The translations under genes and the position numbers were made by a program. The notes under the pieces are model-generated. The model was not told the origin of the DNA and ran no database searches. It was given only the letters and a program-made list of their open reading frames with translations. From positions 1 to 6,752 of the forward strand of contig CAMURX010000093.1 of NCBI GenBank assembly GCA_947097615.1: a stretch of 6,752 nt of DNA, given 5' to 3'. Positions 1 through 6,226 of the stretch are shown here, piece by piece (position 1 is the stretch's first letter; each line of letters begins with the position of its first letter). The stretch is from an uncultured Neisseria sp. (GTDB taxonomy: Bacteria > Pseudomonadota > Gammaproteobacteria > Burkholderiales > Neisseriaceae).

Positions 1-3
1 TTT

Positions 4-32
4 TGTTAAAGAACAGCGCTGTCAAAGCAGCG
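4..32 (-). promoter_or_regulatory. rRNA-type antitermination leader (boxB hairpin and boxA)
   Basis: Read on the minus strand, a small hairpin CGCTG-CTTTGA-CAGCG (32-17) is followed by TGTTCTTTAACA (15-4). The second element differs by one base from the E. coli rrn boxA core TGCTCTTTAACA. The order boxB then boxA is that of bacterial rRNA leaders. This is where the Nus factor antitermination complex assembles so that RNA polymerase does not stop early in 16S/23S. The 16S gene itself lies outside the window, so the operon is inferred. A boxA also occurs in 16S-23S spacers, but the promoter directly upstream favours the leader. Confidence 0.6.
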
Positions 33-41
33 AAGATGTGA

Positions 42-70
42 ACTATACAGAACCCCGAAACCCTTTGCAA
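42..70 (-). promoter_or_regulatory. Candidate rRNA operon promoter reading left out of the window
   Basis: On the minus strand a -35 box TTGCAA (65-70) is followed after 17 bases by a -10 box TATAGT (42-47), which is close to the sigma-70 consensus. The DNA just upstream on that strand (about 75-135) is rich in A and T and contains the palindrome GAAATATTTC (82-91), as expected for an UP-element region. Transcription would start near 35 and run at once into the boxB/boxA leader. The promoter call rests on sequence fit; its assignment to an rRNA operon rests on the leader elements that follow. Confidence 0.65.
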
Positions 71-121
71 GCTTTTGTGCGGAAATATTTCGAACGTTTC
101 AAAAATACCAATGTTTCGTAA

Positions 122-1225
<1,104 letters not shown>

Positions 1226-1227
1226 CA

Positions 1228-1272
1228 AAAGGCCGTCTGAAAACCCGAAACCGGGTTTTTCAGACGGCCTTT
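1228..1272 (+). terminator. hemB terminator made of two inverted AG-DUS
   Basis: Two complete AG-DUS in opposite orientation (1230-1241 and 1259-1270) form the stem, starting three bases after the hemB stop. The arms continue beyond the DUS into AAACCCG/CGGGTTT, with one extra base in the right A/T run. Inverted DUS pairs after genes are a known type of neisserial terminator. No long T tract follows; the T-rich part lies inside the 3' arm. Confidence 0.8.
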
Positions 1273-1331
1273 CGTCTACTTTACTCATCCCCTATCCATA
1301 AACCTGCTGTTTTTCCTAGAAGGAAACCGCC

Positions 1332-2606
1332 ATGAAACGCGAAACCATCGCCCTGCACGCCGGCTACCGTTCCGACCCCTCCACCCGCGCCGCCGCCGTG
1401 CCTGTCTACCAAACCACCTCCTACACCTTCGACGATACCCAACACGGCGCCGACCTCTTCAACCTCAACGTCGCGGGCAACATCTACACCCGCATCATGA
1501 ACCCCACCACCGCCGTGCTCGAAGAGCGACTCGCGCAGCTTGAAGGCGGCATCGCCGCGCTGGCGGTGGCAAGCGGCATGGCCGCCATCACCTACGCCGT
1601 GCAAACCATCGCGCAGGCGGGCGACAACATCATCGCCACCAAAACCCTCTACGGCGGCACCTACAACTACTTCGCCCACACCCTGCCGCAGCAGGGCATC
1701 GAAGTTCGCTTTGTCGATCCCGACAAACCCGAACAAATCGCCGCGCTTGCCGACGCCCGCACCCGCCTTGTTTACGCCGAATCCATCGGCAACCCGGCCA
1801 TCAACGTCATCGACATCCCCGCCTTTGCCGCCGCCGCACACGCGCAGGGTCTGCCGCTGATGGTCGACAACACCGTCCCCTCCCCTACCCTCTACCGCCC
1901 CATCGAACACGGCGCCGACATCGTCATCCAATCGCTGACCAAATACATCGGCGGCCACGGCACCACCATCGGCGGCGCGATTATCGACAGCGGCAAATTC
2001 ACCTGGGCGGGCAACCTGCGCTTCGATGCCATCCTGAACCAGCCCGACCCCTCCTACCACGATGTCAATTACAGCGAACACTTCGGCGCCGCCGCCTACA
2101 TCGCCCGCGCCCGCGTCGTACCGCTGCGCAACACCGGCGCCGCACTCAGCCCGATGAGCGCCTTTTTGCTGCTGCAAGGACTGGAAACGCTTGCCCTGCG
2201 TATGGAGCGCCATTGCGAAAACGCCCTCGCCGTCGCCCGCTACCTGCAAAACCACCCGCAAGTCGCCTGGGTCAACTACCCCGCTTTGGACAACAGCCCC
2301 TACAAAGCACTGATCGACCGCGACTACGGCGGCAAAGCCTCCGGCCTGCTCAGCTTCGGCATCAAGGGCGGACGCGAAGCAGGGGCAAAATTCATCGACG
2401 CGCTGCAACTCTTCCTGCGTCTGGTGAACATCGGCGACGCCAAATCGCTGGCCACCCATCCCGCGAGCACCACCCACCGCCAGCTATCGCCCGAAGAGCT
2501 GCAAGCCGCAGGCGTCGGCGAAGACATGGTGCGTCTGTCGGTCGGCATCGAACACATCGACGACTTGCTCGCCGATTTGGCACAGGCGCTCGCCGCCGCC
2601 AAATAA
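1332..2606 (+). CDS. metY: O-acetylhomoserine aminocarboxypropyltransferase (O-acetylhomoserine sulfhydrylase)
   Basis: PLP enzyme of the Cys/Met metabolism family. It makes homocysteine from O-acetylhomoserine and sulfide, in the cytosol, as direct sulfhydrylation for methionine synthesis. The protein has 424 residues, typical of this long MetY subfamily. Visible PLP-site features are YTR at 52-54 (phosphate contact from the partner subunit), SGM at 81-83, D179 in MVDNT, the Schiff-base K204 in SLTKYIGGHG, the SLATHPASTTH segment at 372-382, and R401 for the substrate carboxylate. AGAAGGA lies seven bases before the ATG. The gene follows hemB's terminator by 59 bases, in which I find no convincing promoter. 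A DUS hairpin follows its stop. The family is clear. The choice of MetY over MetZ (O-succinylhomoserine) rests on length and overall resemblance, and side activity as a cysteine synthase is possible. Confidence 0.9.
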   Translation: MKRETIALHAGYRSDPSTRAAAVPVYQTTSYTFDDTQHGADLFNLNVAGNIYTRIMNPTTAVLEERLAQLEGGIAALAVASGMAAITYAVQTIAQAGDNIIATKTLYGGTYNYFAHTLPQQGIEVRFVDPDKPEQIAALADARTRLVYAESIGNPAINVIDIPAFAAAAHAQGLPLMVDNTVPSPTLYRPIEHGADIVIQSLTKYIGGHGTTIGGAIIDSGKFTWAGNLRFDAILNQPDPSYHDVNYSEHFGAAAYIARARVVPLRNTGAALSPMSAFLLLQGLETLALRMERHCENALAVARYLQNHPQVAWVNYPALDNSPYKALIDRDYGGKASGLLSFGIKGGREAGAKFIDALQLFLRLVNIGDAKSLATHPASTTHRQLSPEELQAAGVGEDMVRLSVGIEHIDDLLADLAQALAAAK

Positions 2607-2621
2607 ACGGGCAGCCGTAAA

Positions 2622-2660
2622 AAGGCCGTCTGAAACCCGATTGCGGTTTCAGACGGCCTT
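2622..2660 (+). terminator. metY terminator made of two inverted AG-DUS
   Basis: Perfect 16-base inverted repeat (2622-2637 and 2645-2660) with a seven-base loop, 15 bases after the metY stop. Each arm contains a full AG-DUS (2623-2634 forward, 2648-2659 reverse). There is no T tract after it in the metY direction, so termination strength is uncertain, but placement and stem are typical of neisserial DUS terminators. Confidence 0.78.
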
Positions 2661-2703
2661 CTGCCGCTCATTGCCACGCAGACTTGCGGCGGAACGGAAA
2701 AAC

Positions 2704-2759
2704 GTACGGAAAAACATTCGGAGGCCGTCTGAAACCTTTTTCAGACGGCCTCTCCGTAC
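2704..2759 (-). terminator. Nested DUS hairpin between convergent metY and rlmH
   Basis: The core is a perfect 14-base stem (2721-2734 and 2739-2752) with a four-base loop, carrying AG-DUS at 2722-2733 and 2740-2751. Outside it GTACGGA (2704-2710) pairs with TCCGTAC (2753-2759), leaving a ten-base bulge on the left only. The hairpin starts directly after the rlmH stop. In that direction TTTTT (2714-2710) follows six bases after the core stem, so it fits best as the rlmH terminator. It can also stop any metY read-through. Confidence 0.75.
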
Positions 2760-2760
2760 C

Positions 2761-3231
2761 CTACTCCCGATGGTAGGGATGATTGTTCAGAATCGACACT
2801 GCGCGGTAGAGCTGCTCGGTCAGCAGCACGCGCACCATGCCGTGCGGCAGCGTCAGGCTCGACAGGCGCAGCAGCAGCGCGGCGCGGCTTTTGAGCGCGT
2901 CGGTCATGCCGTCGGCGCCGCCGATCAGAAAGCAGACATGATCGCCGTTGTCCCGCCAGCTTTGCAGATAAGCCGCCAGTTCCACCGAGGTCGGCGCTTT
3001 GCCGCGCTCGTCCAGCGCCACAACCAGTGCCCCCGCAGGCAGTGCATCGAGGATGCGTTTTTCCTCCGCCGCCATGCCCTGCGCCGCGTTCACGCCCGCG
3101 CCGCGCTTTTCGGGTTTGATTTCCTTCAACACATAATCCACATCGCGGCCGAAACGCTTGGCGTATTCGTTCACCGCCTCGTCCACCCAGCGCGGCATCT
3201 TCGTGCCAACGGCCAACACCGTAATATCCAT
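2761..3231 (-). CDS. rlmH: 23S rRNA (pseudouridine1915-N3)-methyltransferase RlmH
   Basis: SPOUT-class methyltransferase that puts a methyl group on N3 of pseudouridine 1915 in helix 69 of 23S rRNA, acting on assembled 70S ribosomes with S-adenosylmethionine. The protein has 156 residues, the family length. SAM-binding knot features are LDERGK (73-78), FLIGGADGM (101-109) and the C-terminal block LSSLTLPHGMVR...LYRAVSILNNHPYHRE, the hallmark ending of this family. The start at 3231 (MDITVLAVGT) is supported by AGGA five bases upstream and by the family N-terminus. An in-frame ATG at 3270 would add 13 residues read from a DUS-containing spacer. The gene lies 104 bases downstream of the disrupted rnhB on the same strand. 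I find no clear promoter in that gap, so expression may depend on read-through. Identification is secure. Confidence 0.95.
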   Translation of the reverse strand: MDITVLAVGTKMPRWVDEAVNEYAKRFGRDVDYVLKEIKPEKRGAGVNAAQGMAAEEKRILDALPAGALVVALDERGKAPTSVELAAYLQSWRDNGDHVCFLIGGADGMTDALKSRAALLLRLSSLTLPHGMVRVLLTEQLYRAVSILNNHPYHRE

Positions 3232-3255
3232 CTTTATCCTGTCCTTTTTTCTGTT

Positions 3256-3267
3256 TTCAGACGGCTT
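3256..3267 (-). repeat. DUS, 10-mer core with AA prefix
   Basis: AAGCCGTCTGAA on the minus strand, in the leader of rlmH. The 10-mer core is intact but the two leading bases differ from the AG dialect. It lies 31 bases from the degenerate DUS at 3287-3298 and can pair with it (AGACGGC with GCCGTCT) as an alternative to the hairpin at 3287-3328. Confidence 0.8.
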
Positions 3268-3286
3268 CAAAGCCTGTTTGTGTCGC

Positions 3287-3328
3287 AGGCCGTCTAAAAA
3301 ACGGGAAAACGCGTTTTTCAGACGGCCT
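3287..3328 (-). terminator. Hairpin after rnhB with one degenerate DUS arm
   Basis: An intact AG-DUS on the minus strand (3328-3317) faces a mutated copy AGGCCGTCTAAA (3287-3298, G to A at the tenth base). The 17-base arms (3287-3303 and 3312-3328) leave an eight-base loop. In RNA made in the rnhB direction the mutated position gives a G-U wobble, so the stem stays continuous. In RNA of the other strand it would be an A-C mismatch. It lies eight bases after the rnhB stop and probably ends that transcript. Confidence 0.7.
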
Positions 3329-3335
3329 CCGATCC

Positions 3336-3925
3336 TTATTTAAACAGCCGCCCCTGCGCCAGTATTTCGCGCACGGGCGCGAAGTCGCGGCGGTGTTCGG
3401 GCAGCACGCCGAAACGTTTGAGCGCGGCAAGGTGCTCCGCCGTGCCGTAGCCCTTGTGCCGCTCAAAGCCGTATTGCGGGAAACGTTTTGCCAACGCATA
3501 CATTTCCGCGTCGCGCGCCGTTTTCGCCAGCACCGAAGCGGCGGAAATCTCGATGATTTGCTGTCGCCCTTCACCACCGCCTCGGCAGGCACGGGCAGAT
3601 CGGGCGGCACGCGGTTGCCGTCGATGAGGATTTTGTCGGGCACCAGCGCCAGCCCCGCCACCGCGCGGCGCATCGCCAGCATCGCCGCGTGCAGAATGTT
3701 CAGTTCGGCGATTTCGTCCGTGTCCGCCGAGGCGATGCTCCACGCAAGCGCCTGCGCCTTGATGCGCGATGCCAGATCGTCGCGTTTTTTCTCGCTGAGC
3801 TTTTTCGAGTCGGTCAGCCCCGGCAAATCGTATGTTTCCGGCAAAACCACGGCGGCGGCAAACACGCTGCCTACCAGCGGCCCGCGCCCCGCCTCGTCCA
3901 CACCCGCACACACTATCCGCGCCAC
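3336..3925 (-). pseudogene. rnhB: Ribonuclease HII, reading frame broken by a one-base deletion
   Basis: RNase HII cuts RNA in RNA-DNA hybrids and starts removal of misincorporated ribonucleotides. Frame one starts at a GTG (3925) with GGGAGG five bases upstream and encodes [20 protein letters not shown] through VVKGDSK. All four catalytic acids are in this part: D10, E11, D102 (IDGN) and D121 (KGD). After residue 123 the family sequence continues in another frame as [16 protein letters not shown]...[10 protein letters not shown], ending LFK at 3336. The shift falls on an AAA (minus strand, 3557-3559) where AAAA would restore the frame. Joined, the protein would have 196 residues, the family size. 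As it stands, frame one runs on to 222 residues with an unrelated tail. It loses the HKGYGT tyrosine region that recognises the RNA-DNA junction. This is a recent lesion or a sequencing or assembly error, since both halves are otherwise well conserved. Confidence 0.9.
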
Positions 3926-3953
3926 AGCCGCCTCCCGTTTGCAAAAACGCGCA

Positions 3954-3981
3954 AGGATAACGCGCGGCGCGGCGCTGTCAA
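3954..3981 (-). promoter_or_regulatory. Candidate rnhB promoter
   Basis: On the minus strand a perfect TTGACA (3976-3981) is followed after 16 bases by TATCCT (3954-3959), four of six matches to the -10 consensus. A start near 3947 would leave a leader of about 20 bases containing the GGGAGG ribosome binding site. The upstream end of the -35 box shares base 3981 with an AG-DUS. Since a hairpin separates argD from rnhB, a separate promoter here makes sense. Confidence 0.5.
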
Positions 3982-4139
3982 GGCCGTCTGAAAGCGAAAA
4001 TCCCGCCGCGTATCAAGCCTCTCCCCGCACCCGCGCGCAAGAGGGAACAAGGCCGTCTGAAAGCGGCGTTTCAGACGGCCTTAAGTTTCAGACGGCCTTA
4101 ACCGGTATGCGTCACAGGCGGCATCGGAGGCCGTCTGAA
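3981..4139. repeat. Cluster of five AG-DUS between argD and rnhB
   Basis: Full 12-mer AG-DUS lie at 3981-3992 (plus), 4050-4061 (plus), 4070-4081 (minus), 4087-4098 (minus) and 4128-4139 (plus). DUS are the sequences neisserial type IV pili bind during DNA uptake. Five perfect copies in 159 bases are more than one terminator needs. No gene is seen in the 222-base gap that holds them. Confidence 0.9.
4049..4082 (-). terminator. Second DUS hairpin in the argD-rnhB gap
   Basis: Perfect 14-base inverted repeat (4049-4062 and 4069-4082) with the loop GCGGCG, built from the DUS at 4050-4061 and 4070-4081. It lies 66 bases beyond the argD stop and upstream of the rnhB promoter. It would insulate rnhB from argD transcription. 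In the argD direction TTGTTCCC follows, a weak T-rich stretch. Confidence 0.65.
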
Positions 4140-4141
4140 AC
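4085..4141 (-). terminator. First DUS hairpin after argD, long loop
   Basis: Perfect 14-base inverted repeat (4085-4098 and 4128-4141) with a 29-base loop, starting seven bases after the argD stop. It uses the DUS at 4087-4098 and 4128-4139. The long loop makes it a weaker hairpin than the compact one at 4049-4082, and the two share interchangeable arms. Confidence 0.55.
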
Positions 4142-4147
4142 GGGATT

Positions 4148-5335
<1,188 letters not shown>

Positions 5336-5360
5336 GGCGGGTTTCCTTTGTTGGACGGGT

Positions 5361-5372
5361 TTCAGACGGCCT
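5361..5372 (-). repeat. AG-DUS in the argD leader
   Basis: A full AG-DUS on the minus strand, unpaired by any neighbouring inverted DUS. It lies 25 bases before the argD start. Its 5' part overlaps a small six-base hairpin GCCTTT-N6-AAAGGC (5369-5386), which has no T tract and is probably minor. Confidence 0.85.
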
Positions 5373-5389
5373 TTATGGAGAAAGGCGGC

Positions 5390-5419
5390 ATTATGCGCCG
5401 CCCCGTTCGGTTTATCCAA
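5390..5419 (-). promoter_or_regulatory. Candidate argD promoter with dyad over the -10 box
   Basis: On the minus strand TTGGAT (5414-5419) is followed after 18 bases by CATAAT (5390-5395). The -35 box overlaps the stop codon of the glycosylase gene. The -10 box is enclosed by a perfect dyad GGCGGC-N7-GCCGCC (5384-5389 and 5397-5402), much like the one around the hemB -10 box. A start near 5383 would give a leader of about 48 bases with the DUS at 5361-5372 in it. Confidence 0.5.
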
Positions 5420-6017
5420 CCAGTCCGGCCGTCTGAAAGAAGGCGCGGTAGGCGGCGGCTTTTTTCTGCAAACTCAACGGATAGGCGCGTGAGGTGGAGG
5501 GCAGGCGCGTGAGGGTGAGTTCGCGGCCGGCATAGGGAAAGGGCACGGTTTCGCCCGTTTTGGGCATTTTGATGCCGCCGCCCTGTATGCCGAGCAGGAT
5601 TTCCGTGGCTTTGCCGCCTGTGGTAGCAATGTGGCGGCAGGCGGGCATTTGGCTTAACACGTCCTGCAAATCAACGGGTTCGACCACTTTCAGGAATTTG
5701 TCGGATGCGTTGCCGTGTTCGCGGATGGCTTTGTAGACGGTGGGGCAGGAGGCGATGCCGCGTTCGGTTAAAAACGCTTTGATTTTGTCGGCGTCAAACG
5801 CTTTTTCAGACGGCTTCTGAAAGTGTGCCGCGTCATTGAAAAACACCAGCCCGTATACGCGCCACATATCGTTTTGGAAATTGGGATAGTGAAATTCCAT
5901 CGACCGCTTTTCGCCTGCGGGCGGGAAAGTGCCCATCAGCATCACCGTGGCTTGCGGCGGCAGAAAAGGCGGGAAGGGGCGGGTTTCGATAACAGGTTGG
6001 TCGGCAGACTCGGACAT
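5412..6017 (-). CDS. Uracil-DNA glycosylase superfamily protein
   Basis: Likely DNA base-excision repair enzyme of the uracil-DNA-glycosylase fold; which damaged base it removes cannot be told. The protein has 201 residues. A superfamily motif-1-like LMGTFPP lies at 27-33, then NFQNDMWRVYG (46-56) as in Mug/hypoxanthine-glycosylase-like members, TTGGKATEIL (132-141), and the motif-2-like LPSTSRAYP (172-180). No canonical GQDPYH of family 1 UNG is present. I chose the start at 6017 (MSESADQ) because AAGGA lies six bases before it; the ATG at 6032 has no ribosome binding site. Two DUS cores are read in frame, as KPSEK (68-72) and FQTAG (194-198). A DUS within a repair gene agrees with the known DUS enrichment in neisserial genome-maintenance genes. 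Superfamily call fairly sure, substrate unknown. Confidence 0.78.
   Translation of the reverse strand: MSESADQPVIETRPFPPFLPPQATVMLMGTFPPAGEKRSMEFHYPNFQNDMWRVYGLVFFNDAAHFQKPSEKAFDADKIKAFLTERGIASCPTVYKAIREHGNASDKFLKVVEPVDLQDVLSQMPACRHIATTGGKATEILLGIQGGGIKMPKTGETVPFPYAGRELTLTRLPSTSRAYPLSLQKKAAAYRAFFQTAGLVG
5426..5437 (+). repeat. DUS core inside the glycosylase 3' end
   Basis: CGGCCGTCTGAA on the plus strand: the 10-mer core (5428-5437) is intact but the first base of the AG dialect is C. It is part of the coding sequence, read on the minus strand as FQTAG seven codons from the stop. Confidence 0.85.
5805..5816 (-). repeat. DUS core inside the glycosylase coding region
   Basis: AAGCCGTCTGAA on the minus strand, in coding orientation, read as KPSE(K) near residue 70, just after the NFQNDMW segment. 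The core is intact and the prefix is AA instead of AG. Confidence 0.85.
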
Positions 6018-6040
6018 GGTTTTTCCTTTCATAAAGGGGT

Positions 6041-6052
6041 TTCAGACGGCAT
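6041..6052 (-). repeat. AT-dialect DUS upstream of the glycosylase gene
   Basis: ATGCCGTCTGAA on the minus strand, the 12-mer form typical of N. meningitidis and N. gonorrhoeae. It is the only AT-type copy in the window, where 13 others are AG type. It lies in the glycosylase leader, 24 bases before the start codon. Confidence 0.85.
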
Positions 6053-6058
6053 CGGCGG

Positions 6059-6088
6059 ATTGAAACACGCCCCGCGCGCCGTTGACAA
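6059..6088 (-). promoter_or_regulatory. Possible glycosylase promoter
   Basis: On the minus strand TTGTCA (6083-6088) is followed after 18 bases by TTCAAT (6059-6064), both with partial consensus matches. CCGCC follows the -10 box directly, as at hemB. The leader would hold the AT-DUS. Support is moderate, from position and spacing only. Confidence 0.35.
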
Positions 6089-6110
6089 CCGCGCCGCGTT
6101 CAGGAACGTC

Positions 6111-6130
6111 ATTCCCGAGCAGGAGGGAAC
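6111..6130. repeat. dRS3-like neisserial repeat
   Basis: ATTCCC-GAGCAGGA-GGGAAC fits the neisserial dRS3 pattern ATTCCC-N8-GGGAAT with only the last base changed. The flank CGTC and the GCAGG inside the spacer also look like common dRS3 copies. dRS3 repeats are 20-base elements scattered through neisserial intergenic DNA and serve as targets for filamentous (Nf/MDA) prophage insertion. Here it stands alone between the divergent glycosylase and methyltransferase promoters. Confidence 0.65.
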
Positions 6131-6151
6131 GGCCTCCCGCGCCCGCCGCAG

Positions 6152-6180
6152 TTGGCAGGCGGGGAGCGGCGGCGTATAGT
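6152..6180 (+). promoter_or_regulatory. Promoter of the methyltransferase gene
   Basis: TTGGCA (6152-6157), a 17-base spacer, then TATAGT (6175-6180): five of six matches in each box and ideal spacing. Transcription would start near 6187, giving a leader of about 40 bases that ends in GGAGA (6216-6220), six bases before the ATG. A perfect dyad CCCGCC-N10-GGCGGG (6142-6147, 6158-6163) frames the -35 box and could be a regulator site. Confidence 0.65.
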
Positions 6181-6226
6181 GGGAAAACGCAAACCGTTCC
6201 CGTTTGCCTGATTTTGGAGACTACAA

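Noticed and set aside
1273..1331. Promoter or riboswitch in front of metY
   Set aside because: The 59-base gap is too short for a SAM-type riboswitch, and no -35/-10 pair with sensible spacing could be found.
1281..2477. Long open frame of 398 codons on the minus strand opposite metY
   Set aside because: It is a shadow of the GC-rich metY codons: low-complexity Gly/Val/Ala/Asp composition, no family resemblance, and it overlaps an unmistakable gene.
3554..3562. Programmed -1 frameshifting in rnhB
   Set aside because: The site (AGC AAA TCA) is not a slippery heptamer of the X XXY YYZ type, no obvious stimulatory hairpin was seen, and RNase HII is not known to be made this way.
5369..5386. 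Small hairpin GCCTTT-N6-AAAGGC as a glycosylase terminator
   Set aside because: The stem is only six bases, there is no T tract, and it lies downstream of the argD promoter start site, so a terminator there is unlikely.
5336..5419. Longer argD start overlapping the glycosylase gene
   Set aside because: The extra 28 residues do not resemble ArgD, and the ATG at 5335 has a ribosome binding site and the conserved MQNYLTPNF start.
6173..6190. Possible Correia element end (TATAGTGG)
   Set aside because: Only the first eight bases match; the rest of the Correia terminal repeat is absent and the TATAGT is fully explained as a -10 box.
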